From Nageia nagi (lineage: Eukaryota; Pinophyta): DNA of 64,000 nt. The stretch is taken from contig JBITNC010000001.1 in the NCBI GenBank assembly GCA_050084985.1, positions 58,156,001-58,220,000 on the forward strand, in the 5' to 3' direction. The notes beneath the pieces are model-generated. The model was not told where the DNA came from and searched no databases. It saw only the letters and a program-made list of their open reading frames with translations. Each line of letters opens with the position of its first letter. The stretch's first letter is position 1. The position numbers were made by a program, and so were the translations under genes. Shown in pieces: positions 35,200-46,439 of this stretch.

Positions 35200-36000
35200 T
35201 TCACTTCTTTAAAATCTCATTAAATGGATGATATTTATCTAAAAGTTGAGTTATGAGTCTTTGAATAGCTTGAATCTTACCAAAGAAGCTTCTAAGTGTC
35301 TTGACATCATGTGGAGGAGGCATATCAATTATGGCTTTGATTTTCTTAGGATCAATATCTATGCCTCTTTTTTATACAATGTATCCTAAGAGTTTTATAG
35401 ATGTGACACTAAATACATACTTCTTAGGATTAAATATGACACTGTGTTCTTAAATCCTATGAAATACTTTCCATACGACTTACTAATGTTCTTCTCTAGT
35501 TCTTGACTTAGATAAAAGATAAAGGACATAGTCCTCGACTATATCATCCATCATGTCATAAAAAATGTAATTCATGGATCTTTAACATATAGCATCCATA
35601 TTTTTTCAAACCAAATGGAATGACTCTATAATAATAAGTACCCCATGGAGTGTTAAACATTTTCTTATGTTGACCATCTAGTGTAACCCAAATGTGATTA
35701 TAACCTAAGAATCCATCCATGAGGGACAACATCTCATATCTAATTATATTCTCCAATAAGGTATAGATGTTAGGTAATGGAAAATTATCCTTAGGGAAAT
35801 CCTTATTCAAATCTCTAAAGTTTGTACATGATCTAGTCTACCCATTTGGCTTAGCAATTGGACCCATATTTGACTTCCATTAAGGATAATCAATATTTTG
35901 AATAAATCAATCCTCAATAAGTTTTTGAATTTCATACTTGATTAAAAAAATATTGCATAGGATGGAAATTTCTAGGCTTATGTTATACTAATTTAGCATC
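35200..36000 (-). pseudogene. Ty3/gypsy reverse transcriptase relic
   Basis: The minus strand gives 'SNMGPIAKPNG', a stop, 'TRSCTNFRDLNKDFPKDNFP', then 'LSLMDGFLGYNHI' and 'FNTPWGTYYYRVIPFGLKK'. These are RT motifs in order, with the first catalytic Asp in 'MDGF'. The YVDD box is replaced by Y-V-L-Y at 35519-35530, removing both catalytic aspartates of motif C. 'GIDIDPKKIKAI' and 'MPPPHDVKTLRSFFGKI' downstream complete the fingers-to-connection order. A TAG replaces the glutamine usual after 'NG'. Confidence 0.85.
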
Positions 36001-37487
36001 AAGAACTATCACAATGTTGTATACCACCAAATTAGGATCTAATATTAGCATGTCATTGTATTCAAAATAGATGTGGCTATCTACCATTTTATGTTCATCA
36101 ATACATTCCCCAAATAAACTATCTTGGTATGTTTTAGATCACCTCCAATATCTATCTCAACTAACTTTCTAATATGCATATATGAACCATATTAATGGTA
36201 CTTAAGGATGAGAAGGTATGAGTAGTCATCTTCATCCAAAGGTCAGACATGAGAGGATAGATATTACATAGAAGCCTTGTCATGACACACTCGAGAAGGG
36301 GAAGAAAAATCCAAAGTGAATTAAAACCCCAATCAAAAAAGAGAAATCCATAAAATTAGTATCAATAATAATGTGGGAATCATCATCAAGAATGCTATGT
36401 AGAGGATATATCTCATCAATGAATACCATATCAACATCCATTATTAGATCACATTATGACTCATGAAAGAGACTGAATGGGATGGAACACTAAAACATGA
36501 GGAATGGATGACCCAAAGAAAAAAAAATATCATGATCCTCATAGTGATTCTCATCCTCCCATAGAAGATTAACATTTATAATTTATTCTTCTAAGGATTT
36601 TTGTTTAGGGCCACGATACCCTAAGCCTCTTTTTTCATGGCCAAACTAAAAGGAAATTAAAAAAGCTTGAACTTCTCCTTGTTGATATTTCCATACACCA
36701 TAGCCTTACCATTTACATTTATCAATTATCTACATATAAAAAAAAATATAAATAATCAATTTTGGTACAAAACTTCTCTTTCAAATATCATTATAAAGGA
36801 ATATCAAATGGTGTGTGTATACCTATGTAGATAAAGAAAGTTTGACATGAACAATGGCCTATACAAATGACTGAATCAATGATAATCAAGGATTCCTTAG
36901 ATCTCCCTAAGTATTTTACTAAGGTAATATTAAACATAACATCATTAACAAAATATTCCCTCACTCCAAGATCCTCATACTTGACAAAAATTAGAAAAGG
37001 TGATGACCCAGTGTTGAACTGATATTGGTCATCATATACATGACCAACCTTAGTTGAAGAGGGATGTTATTTTTTATATGTTTTAGATACAACACACAAA
37101 TAATATAAGCCAAATGATGGAGGATAAATATTATAATATTCAGGTTGGATTCTAATTGTAATATGAGGTCATGATTTAGAGCATAATGGGGAAGATGATG
37201 GGACCTACGGAGACTTACCATGTGGACTTATGTGGGGAGGCACATCCAATGATTATGATGAAGATGAAAGTATTGAAATATATTTTTGAACATAAATATA
37301 ATTTGAAAATTGAGGTTCATGTGAACTAAAATATGTCTTAATAGGATCATTTTTCACATTAATGACAACTAAAAAAAGGTGGGATGTAGGCATCCCAAGA
37401 AACATAGAAACTTGGATAGAATTACAATTATTGAAAGGCTTATCATATATGAGCATACTAAGCACATAACCATCATGGTGAGAGAAT
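36001..37487 (-). pseudogene. Ty3/gypsy protease-RT linker region
   Basis: The long, low-conservation spacer between protease and RT of this gypsy element. Open pieces include 37253-37465 ('MLSMLIYDKPFNNCNSIQVS') and an N-terminal 'HHDGYVL' that continues the protease frame across the solo LTR. Many stops are present. The spacer has no catalytic motif, which is normal. Confidence 0.6.
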
Positions 37488-37975
37488 TTAACTATAACAT
37501 GAACAATCCTAAACTACCAAGATCACATTAAAGCTCTCAATTCACATCTAACTATCACACAAAGCAATCTCATAAAGATAACACAAGATGTAAGTGGTTA
37601 CTCCAACTAGGAGTACATCCACTAACTAGATCTCTCTTCTTAACAAATATGAACTCTTACAATCCTCCTACTCTTTTCTCCTAACCACTATCCTATAGCA
37701 TAACTTTACTTCACAATTGGTTGTAATCACAAAGAGGGAGCCTTCTATATATAGGCCAAAAACCATCTTTAGATCACTCGTTTATCCAATGTACAAAAGC
37801 ATGGCATGAACATCCTTTTACCCAAGGGGCATGCTCATGACATGGAGTGTAGGACAAGTTACATTATCATATTCACTTAAATACTTAAGGTATAAAATGA
37901 TACCCTTAAGTATTAGCGAATTTACATAGAATATTTAATACGAACCTTTACAATAATGCATTATACATTCCAACA
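37488..37975 (-). mobile_element. Solo LTR of the copia family
   Basis: A single LTR, about 488 bp, ending CATTCCAACA with no internal element sequence on either side. It aligns with the copia LTRs along its length, including TATA region and U3 palindrome. Its plus-strand left end ('aactat....caatcctaaa') matches the copy 2 LTR (60967) better than those of copy 1, pointing to two LTR subfamilies. Solo LTRs arise by recombination between the two LTRs of a full element. The expected 5-bp duplications have decayed (AGAAT versus CATAT), but the gypsy frame resumes in phase if 5 bp are treated as duplicated. Confidence 0.85.
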
Positions 37976-38300
37976 CATATATGTACTTAAAGAACCCATG
38001 AAATGTATAAGGTATACATGCTATTTATTTTATCCAAGGTCTACCCATCAAGATGTTATACTGCATTTATCTTTCAATCACATGATAAGGTGTGGGGATC
38101 TATTTGACTCCTACCTTGATTGGAATCACAATAGTACCCAATGTAGAACATATTGTGTTGTTTAAAGCTCTCATTGTAATTTTAGGATCACTTAAGTATG
38201 ATAAAGATATCTTGATATATTGTAAATCCACTAACAAAATTACATTAATTTTTGAACCACCATCCATTAACATTCTTTTAACTAGATGCTTATCCACATG
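37976..38300 (-). pseudogene. Ty3/gypsy aspartic protease relic
   Basis: The minus-strand frame 38100-38297 reads 'MDKHLVKRMLMDGGSKINVI', then 'YLSDPKITMRAL' and 'LGTIVIPIKVGVK'. It is followed after a stop by 'IPTPYHVIER' and 'MQYNILMGRPWIK'. The D-G-G active-site loop and 'ILlGRPWi' motif match plant gypsy retropepsins. The protease frame runs up to the solo LTR and continues in the linker beyond it. Confidence 0.85.
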
Positions 38301-41045
38301 TGTTGTGATGTAAAGAGGGTAATCTTATGTCTTAGGATTTGTGGGGAAGTAAATCTCACTCTCATAAAAAGAAATATAAGGTTTTGTACAATTCTAAATT
38401 TACCCAATGAAATCCATAAAAGCATGGGGATTATCACTTGATAATTAAATAGTTTTAAGCATTTCAATCAATACATCCCAATGTATCTTAAATTATTGTA
38501 TCAAATCCCATTAAGAAAACTTAGCTAGAGTTGTTCTTAATTATTATTCAAGTTGTGTTTTTATTGCTACAACTGGTCTAAGAGGTTGTGTATGAATCTA
38601 AACTTGTACTTGACTTTGGGATTGAGTAAGTTGATTTCTTTATTTCCATGTAAGAGGATCTTTATAACCACCTCTACCAGTCATAGTAGTTATACCAACC
38701 ATACCAACATCTTTTGTATATGTGACTACATCAAGCATACCCATAATATCATAAGATTATTGTTGATCACCATGTCTTATAGTATGAACTTGACTTACAT
38801 TATTGTTATGCCTAAGAAATGGATCCTAAAATATACCCATGTCTTTATTCAGTTGTACCATTGGATTACATGTAGATACTTGACTATCATAAATCAAATG
38901 TTGAATTAAATCTCTTAAATATTGAAACTTATTTGTATTATGATCTCTCTATCTATAAAATACATTGAAATCATTCTCTTTATACCATTAGGGCTTTTCA
39001 TTATTTAGGTCTTCTTGGTTGATTTTTAAAAGTGTCAAAAGTTATGCATCAAGCAATTTATTAAGTACATATTAAATTGATTATGCTAAAGGTGTTTAAT
39101 TTATTTGTTGCCTTGGAGCTCTACCCTAATTATTTATTGATTATTTCCATGATTTTCCCTTTACTGAATAGGAGCTTGTGGTTGTGCTCGAGGTATAACT
39201 TGAGGTTGGCTATTCCTTGGAGGTTTAAAGGATCCAATTGTAAGATAGGTTATTTGTGATTCACATCTTGATAAATCTATAATTTATTTTGTGGCTTTTG
39301 CTAATTATTGTTAGGATAACCTCCATTATTATTCTTATTTTAATTATTGTCTTTCTTAACCTCTTATACGATCTTATCTTGTGGTAATGCATATTCAAAG
39401 GTTAGATTTCTTTGAATTTGTAGAAGGGAAGATATCATATCTTAACCTCTTATATGATATTATTACAACTTTGAGAAAATAACTTAACCAATTCATCATA
39501 TTGAAGTGTATAAGGCATATCAATAACAATTTATTTCCACCTACACATAATTTGAAATAGATTCATCCTCAAGCTAGGATAACTTTCTTAAATTTGCAAT
39601 GGAAGATCTCTTTCTAACATTAATTGAAAGGTGTTCCAAAAACTGATTGGCCAACTGTTCAAAGGAAAATATGTTATGATATGGTAAATTATTGTACCAA
39701 TCTATATCTTACCCTACAAGAATCATAGGGAACATTATCAATATAAATTAATCATCATTGGCTATTATGTAAAAATAATATTTGAATTTCCTTAAGTGTT
39801 CCCTAAGATCTTATTTTCTTTTAATTTATTTATTTTTGGAACCTCAAAATTGAAGGGAAAGTATTTAATAGGCATTTAAGTATGGATAATCTCATTTGAA
39901 TATTGACACATATGATAACTTAGCCTTTCCTTGATCACTAATGTTGAGTTCCATTTCATGTAGCTTATTAATAACCTCATCATTTAGAATCTGAAACTAA
40001 TTTATTGCCACTTTTGTACCATAAGCTTGATGTGATTGCAAAGGTTGAATCAATTTTGGAATTTGAATGCTACTCGTATAAGGTGCATAACTTATTTTTC
40101 CTTGATCTTGAAACCATTGAGTCACAAGATGCTACAATCCTTAACTAAGGAATTGAGTTTTTCACAAAGAGGTGTTTGGAGCTTGTTGAAATGATTGGAA
40201 GTACCTTTGAGTTGATGTTAGTACTCATGATTGGCCTAAAGATTACACTTGGTGAGGATCATAACTTTGTTATTGTGTGTGTACATGCCTAGGTGGAGGT
40301 ACATTCACATTCCATGTAGATAAAGCAACTTGTTGTGAATTTACTTTGGTTGGGTTCAATTGATACCCTATATGCACTTTTGATTTTGGTATATTAGATT
40401 GTGCATATGTTGGTGGAACCAATGAAGAGTCATGATAGGAAATACCTAAAGTGTCTTGTAAATTAAAGTTGATTTATATTATTATTTGCTGATTAGGGAT
40501 ATTATATTGCTCAACCATAGCAACTCAAGGTGATACGAATGAAGTCCTAACCCTTAAGGTTTGTGAACCATGATCTACCCCTTGACCTTGCAAAACTATT
40601 TTATTCCCCATAACTTGTTTATTGAATTTATAATTCATATACCACTCTTCAAATAATATTAATCATTTCTCAAATCTTCAGGATATAGTGCACTAGATTA
40701 TATTACAATGGTGGTTGATTCATGTTGTAAAAGATCAACTTGAAACAAAAATGTAGCTTAGAGTGCACTTGATAACAATTGTTGCTCTTAATTGAAATAA
40801 TTAGGTATGGTTGCAATAATTATGGACAAAGGAATAAAGGAAGGTTGAGGAATTCTATCAATTACCTCTTGAAAATGTAGTCTTTTAGTATTCACCCTCC
40901 CCAATGTGGTAAGGGACTAATTATCTTGTTCATTAACTTGAAAATCATTTGAATCCATGGTTTCTATGATAATATGCAAAGGTTGAGAAACCCTTGCATC
41001 TTCTACCACTTAGGAATGAGGCTCCTTAAAATATATCAAGGTAGT
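38301..41045 (-). pseudogene. Ty3/gypsy gag relic, main part
   Basis: The minus strand carries a capsid domain at about 39530-39830: 'REHLRKFKYYFYIIAND', 'DWYNNLPYHNIFSFEQLANQ' and 'FLEHLSINVRKRSSIANLRK', closely matching the Retrotrans_gag pattern. Upstream (40.7-41.05 kb) lies more gag N-terminal sequence. Downstream, 38.9-39.0 kb reads 'RDHNTNKFQYLRDLIQHLIY', where plant gypsy gags have a zinc-binding 'H.T..C..L...I..LI' motif with the cysteines lost. Many stops are glutamine codons changed by one base. It is interrupted at 41050 by the non-autonomous LTR element. Confidence 0.8.
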
Positions 41046-41050
41046 GGTTC
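41046..41050. repeat. Target-site duplication GGTTC, left
   Basis: GGTTC directly before LTR A; the identical GGTTC follows LTR B at 45942-45946. Confidence 0.92.
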
Positions 41051-41743
41051 TATAGACACCTAAAAATGATTTACTATTTATTTAATAAATCATATTTTAG
41101 ATATCTCTAAAAGTGTTGAAAGCAATATTACAAATGCCAAGATAAAGTTGATATTAAAATGCAATACCACATGTTATATTAAATGTTGTATTATTTACCA
41201 TGGTTAATATTTTAAATTATATTGAATACAACAATGATTATATTATTTCTATTAGTTAGCTTTCACTCCTTTCTATTTACTTGTAGGTTATAAATATAGG
41301 AGTTGGAGGTTGACATCCCTATCAGATCTCTCATATAGGTGGTTTTTCCATACATCATACTTACGGTATCTCTTAATACTACCTATTGGAATATCTATTT
41401 TATCTAAGCTATTACTACATGTTATATTTTGCACATTATCTAATTCTATAAATATTTACAACATCCACACCATAAAGTTTATACATCATCCATGTTGTGC
41501 ATCTTTACGATCCAGAGCTACAAATAAAGGAAGTGGTGAATGCTAGTCTACATCATTGAATATCTTTTGCATGCTCACCTTTGGTCTAATCCAGTCCTTC
41601 ATATATCCCTTCCATACCTAGTGGATTGCCTTATCATAATTAAGTACACAGTTTTCATTTATTTATTATTATATTTGAATAAGTATCATCTTTGTAGAAT
41701 TATTTTGTGTCTATATTATTATTTACATAATTTATTGTTTACA
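41051..41743 (+). mobile_element. LTR A (5') of the non-autonomous element
   Basis: Begins TATAGACACC (TG decayed to TA) and ends GTTTACA. TATAAATA at 41289-41296 is a likely TATA box, repeated at 45487-45494 in LTR B. Both LTRs share 'aggagttggaggttgacat' or a close variant and 'ttatttattattatattt'. Confidence 0.9.
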
Positions 41744-41746
41744 TTC

Positions 41747-41764
41747 TGGTGAACCTCGATTGAT
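41747..41764 (+). other. Possible primer binding site
   Basis: TGGTGAACCTCGATTGAT starts three bases after LTR A. It begins TGG, as needed to pair with a tRNA CCA end, but I cannot name the tRNA with confidence. Confidence 0.5.
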
Positions 41765-42443
41765 CCTAAAAACTCTAGAATTTTTTATTTTACAGTATCT
41801 CTTTTTTTGGGGAGTTTTGCATTGAAAACCTTAGGTTTTATTTTATTTTTAGTTGAACTATTTTTTCCAAATTTAGAAAATTTTATTGCTTGAAAAAAAA
41901 AATTCCTAAAAAATGTCAATGTAGAAAAACCCAATTTTTTGAGGTCATTTTATTTAATTTGGTGAGATCTAGCATTAGAAAATTTTTTCCAAACCATAGA
42001 CAAATATAATTGGAAATTTTTTTGATCTTTATGGGTTTAAATTTGCATATTTTGATTAATTTTGAAAATTTTCTTGCAGAAAATATCACATTGAAAATCA
42101 TAAATTTTGAAAATATTTTGCAACTATTTGGTAACTTGTTTCATGATAAAAACTTATCAAAACCATAGGTCATCATAGTAGGAAACTTTTTGAGATTAGT
42201 TTGGGCTTATTGCATGCATTTCTATTAAGATTTCTAGATATTTTCAAATAATTTTTTTTTGCATAATAAGCTGAATTTTGAAGGATTTTTTCTTGAATTT
42301 TGAAAGTTGTAGCATCATAAAAATTGCATCACATCTTAGATATACATGTTAATAATTTATTTTTAATTTTGCATGGTGTAAAAGTGCTTATTTTATCATA
42401 TTTCTTAAAGTTTTTTGTAAAGCTCTAGATCTTGCATTTTAAC

Positions 42444-43023
42444 ATGGATACTATAACTACAAGTGGTTTTCTTGAATATTTGAATATGATAAGTGATTTA
42501 TTTGTATCTTCTCCTAAACAAGATATGCTTAAGGATATGGATATTGTGCAAAGTAACAATATCAAACAATCTTGTGAAGAAATTAGTTTATCAAATTCAT
42601 ACTTAACTAGCACAAATGATGATTATGTGCAAAATGATGTAAAAAATCAAAAGAATGACAATGATAATGATATTGATAGTGATGATGGTGATTTTAGTAT
42701 TGATATTATCTTGATCCATATATAAATGATGCTACACATAAATGTAAAGTATATTATGTTACATTTGAAAATCTATCATCTCAAGATCAACTCAATAAAA
42801 TTAAAGAGCATATGTTGCCAATCCTTCTTTAATGTTAGACATTTATAATGATCTTGATTTAAAGGAAAAATATCATGCATTTCTAAGGAAAGAAATAGAT
42901 TCATTATTAGAAGATCCATATGCAAGGAAATATTGTATGCAAAAAATTAAAAAATATGAAATACAAAAATCTCAACCTAATTTGCAACCTAAAACACAAC
43001 CTCAACCTCGAATTCAAACTTAA
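42444..43023 (+). pseudogene. Gag-like ORF of the non-autonomous element (two frames)
   Basis: A first open frame (42444-42725) starts 'MDTITTSGFLEYLNMISDLF' and becomes acidic and Asn/Asp-rich. A second frame (42832-43023) reads 'MLDIYNDLDLKEKYHAFLRK' and 'EIDSLLEDPYARKYCMQKIK', ending in a Pro/Gln-rich tail with 'PQPRIQT'. The two frames are offset, so at least one frameshift separates them. Composition is protein-like but I find no known gag domain or zinc knuckle. It may be the remnant of a single protein. Confidence 0.5.
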
Positions 43024-43083
43024 CAAATAAAACCAAAATAATGTTGGCTAAAAGTAATATCTTAGGAAACCTCCAAACCATAG

Positions 43084-43195
43084 GATGCCCACATCATATA
43101 AAAACCTAAATAGGGCACCCACATCGTAAAAAGTACCTAAATAGGGCATCCACACCATAGAAGAACCTAAGTAGGATGCCCACACAGTAAAATTT
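43084..43195. repeat. 30/31-bp tandem repeat, four units
   Basis: 'cccacatc.taaaaa.acct' followed by 'aaatagggca' recurs at 43091, 43121, 43152 and 43182. This is the first of three unrelated arrays within the non-autonomous element. Confidence 0.8.
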
Positions 43196-43894
43196 GATCC
43201 AAACATTTGATTAGCAAAGCATAAGAAAAATATCACTTCAGTTAAATCTAGTTGAGATTAGGTTGTAGGAGTATACAAAGCAAAAATATTGGCCTTTTGA
43301 AAAGTATCAATTTAAGATTGAACTCCTAATATGCTTTTGCAAATTGACATGGTTAGCACATCACATTTATTATTAACTTGAAGCTATTGATATTCTTGAG
43401 AGAGCAGCAACTCAAAGTTAAGAAAATGCAATGGGCAATCTAAATAAAGAAATGCAATTTCTTATGAGAAAATATGCTAATAATGGTGGTGGTTCCACCA
43501 ACCTCTAGTGTACTTTAACTTCTAATTATGCATATCATATAGGATGCATTTCATATAGGTTGCATATCATGAGTTATTCCCTTACATGAATTTGGTTACC
43601 ATGGTAAATGTCATCAAGTTTCTAATCATTCTATTTTTGCATCTTCATCTTTTCAATCATGTTTTTTTTGTATCCTTTCATCCTTATCATTTCATCAAGT
43701 CTTCTTGTTTCATAAAATATTATTCTTGTCTCTATCTCTCATCAAGATTCTAAAATTTTCCATGCTAATCAAATGTCTCGTGTATAAGGTAGTCTTGTAT
43801 CTAGTTACTACATCCCATATTAGTTGCTTTTCATGAAAAAAATAAATAAATAAATTCAAAATAAAAGCAAAATCAGGATAAGGTGGGTATAGTC

Positions 43895-44042
43895 TCAGCT
43901 GGGAATAATATTAGTTTGATATGGGGGTAGTATCATTTTTAGCTTGGGGAAATATAATTTTTATCTGGGGGAAATATCAGTTTCAGCTAGGCACAATATA
44001 ATTTTCAATAGGGGCAATTTTCAATTTTAGTTGGGGGCAAAA
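43895..44042. repeat. 22-bp G-rich tandem array, seven units
   Basis: Short G-runs (TGGGGG, TAGGGG and variants) recur near 43900, 43922, 43945, 43966, 43988, 44010 and 44032, separated by 'aatatca.ttt.agc'-like text. Each unit resembles a polypurine tract. Confidence 0.75.
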
Positions 44043-44325
44043 ATTTAGAGTTCAGAATCAAAAATAATTCAAAATTACCCATTCCAAGGGCACGAAGCTA
44101 AGTATAAGTAAAGTATATCATTTCAAATGTCATTTTATTTATGATATTCATGTTATGGTATGGTATGATTATTTTCATCATGTTATGTTTACCATGTAAA
44201 AGACTAGTTTGGATAATTCTTTGAAAATCAATGCACCCACAACATGTGAAAACTACATTCAAGGCATTAGCATTGTACATTGTATATGATATTCATTACA
44301 AAATTTATTGTAATTGATCAATTAT

Positions 44326-44773
44326 GACCATTATTTCTTTGAATATCTAGTGTAAAATGTAATCATTGCATATGTTATTCTTATTATTACTTTTTCAAAT
44401 GAAATGCATATTTTACTAATGAAATCTAAAATTTTAAGACCATTATTTCTTTGAATATCTGGTATAAAATGTCAACATTGCATATGTTATTCTTATGATT
44501 GCTTTTTCAAATGGAATGCATATTTTACTAATGAAATCAAAAAATTTAATACCTTTATTTCTTTGAATATATGGTATGAAAAATGAACATTGCATATGCT
44601 ATTTTGATGACTGCTATTTAAAATAGAATGCATGTTTTACTAATGAAATCTGAAAATTCAAGGCCATTATATCTCTAAAAATTTGGTATAATATACAAAC
44701 ATTGCATATGTTTGTATCATGATTACTTTTCATAAGAATGCATGTCGTACTAATGACATTCAAAAGTTTCAGG
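44326..44773. repeat. 112-bp tandem repeat, four units
   Basis: 'cattgcatatg' recurs at 44364, 44476, 44588 and 44700, exactly 112 bp apart. Each unit also carries 'ttactaatgaaatc' and 'attatttctttgaatat' or close variants. The constant period despite base changes shows few indels since amplification. Confidence 0.9.
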
Positions 44774-45249
44774 CCATGGCAAGCCCATGAGCACAATGTT
44801 TGCAAAATTGTAGGTCAATATGAAAAAAAAGGAATGAAAAGCTTGGGACATATTAAAATACCTCATCAACTAAACAATTGTCGACTATGTGTTACAATGA
44901 CATTAGCCTACATAATAATATTATATTAATTTCATCCTTGCTTGTTTTAATTTGAATATCATTATCATGGATGCGATCTATGTGGGTATTATTATTTTTG
45001 TTTCCATAGATTATCTCAAAAATTAGGACCTCCATAGTACCTAAAATGTTACTCCATACACATGATATCATTTTGGTATGTAAAGTAAAAGATAATTCCA
45101 AACCAAAAGAGGAAAATGAGATATCATATTAAACATATGAATCATAAAAGGGAAGCTTACTTTGACTCTAAAATTTTTTCACTTCTCTAAAACTTCTTTG
45201 GATTATGCAATTTCAATGCTTTTCATTTAATATCCAAAGACAGGAAAAA

Positions 45250-45941
45250 TGTAGACACCTAAAAATGATTTATTATTTATTTAATAAATCATATTTTAGA
45301 TATCTTTAAAGTATTAAAATTAATATTACAAATACTAAGATAAAGTTGATATTACAATGCAATACCATGTGTTATATTAAATGATATATTATTTACCATG
45401 GTTCATATTTTAAAGTATCTTGAATACAATAATGATTATATTATTGCTATGAATCAGCTTTCAATCCTTTCTGTTTCCTTCCAGGTTATAAATACAAGAG
45501 TTGGAGGTTGACATGTCTATTGGATCTATCTGATAGGTAGTTTTCCCATACATCATACTTACAGTGTCTCTTGATGCCACTTATTGGAAGATTTGTTTGC
45601 TCTAAGCTATTACTATGTGTTATATTTTGTGCATTATCTAATTCTATAGATTTTTATGACATCCATACTGTAGAGTTTATACGTTGCCTATTACGTGCAT
45701 CTTCATGATATAGAGCTACATATAATGGAAGCGATGAATGTTAGTCTGCACCATTGAATATCTTCTACATTCTCGCATTTGGTCTAATCCAATACTTTGT
45801 ATATCCCTACCATACCTTGAGGAATGCCTTATCATAATCATTTGCACAATTTTGATTTATTTATTATTATATTTGGCTAAGTGTTATCTTTGTAGAATTA
45901 TTTTGTATTTATATTATTATTTACTCAATTTATTATCTACA
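45250..45941 (+). mobile_element. LTR B (3') of the non-autonomous element
   Basis: Starts TGTAGACACC after a purine-rich 'gacaggaaaaa' that may be its polypurine tract, and ends ATCTACA directly before GGTTC. Aligns along its whole length with LTR A. Confidence 0.92.
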
Positions 45942-45946
45942 GGTTC
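45942..45946. repeat. Target-site duplication GGTTC, right
   Basis: Exact match to 41046-41050. Confidence 0.92.
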
Positions 45947-46352
45947 CATATTGGGTCTCAACATATTGAGGTTTTGGAGAAGGTGGAAAATCTTGGTTGG
46001 CTCTAAACTTCTCAAATAGTTGTTGGACAAGTGGATCACTCATAAAATATTCTTATTGGTAAAGAATATTTTCTTAGGATTCACCCACATTTGGATCTTC
46101 AAACAAGGTATTTCTATGGACATTAGGCCTAATAATATTCTTGTAAAATTGAGAGCCCTTTTAGAGGTGTGGGTTGAAGGCATATCTAGATGGAGATGTT
46201 GGGATATAAATCACTTGTGTCACTTAGGGTGTGTAAGGGTTGGAAGAAGGATTTATTTGAGGTTGGGTATCTTATTTTCCTTCTTCTCTAGCTTATTGTA
46301 TCCTTAGTTGAGATATAGTCTCAACCATGGAAACATATGGATCTTCATCCAT
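45947..46352 (-). pseudogene. Ty3/gypsy gag relic, N-terminal part
   Basis: A minus-strand ATG at 46352 starts 'MDEDPYVSMVETISQLRIQ', followed by Pro-rich broken text. A second stretch reads 'MSDPLVQQLFEKFRANQDFP' and 'PSPKPQYVETQYG' up to the LTR element. Past that element the same frame continues at 41050. Start choice: the first ATG after the primer site, in the frame that leads into gag. Several stops stand where glutamine codons are likely. Confidence 0.7.
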
Positions 46353-46439
46353 CTTGAAATTATTTATATTTTACAATACTTTTTTTTTTAATATTAAAAA
46401 ATACTAATTAAATACTAAATAAATTTTCATAAAATGAAA

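Larger units (their letters stand above)
41051..45941 (+). mobile_element. 4.9-kb non-autonomous LTR element (LARD-like)
   Basis: Two direct LTRs of about 692 bp (41051-41743, 45250-45941) with an exact 5-bp target duplication GGTTC bound a 3.5-kb interior. It holds a possible primer site, a short gag-like ORF and three tandem arrays but no protease, RT or integrase. A full autonomous pol cannot fit. This is the pattern of a large retrotransposon derivative that moves with enzymes from a partner. TATA boxes in both LTRs give plus orientation. By eye the LTRs are roughly 85-88% identical, so it is older than copia copy 1. It sits in the gypsy gag, whose frame is in phase on both sides. Confidence 0.9.

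Noticed and set aside
42432-42725. Acidic ORF as a host regulatory protein gene
   Set aside because: It lies between paired LTRs with an exact target duplication, so it belongs to the element.
43048-43236. Minus-strand repeat peptide ('VWMPYLGTFYDVGALF')
   Set aside because: It is the complement of the 30/31-bp tandem array in a plus-strand element; the repeat explains it.
43084-44773. CRISPR-like array
   Set aside because: Units are contiguous tandem repeats without unique spacers, inside a plant LTR element.
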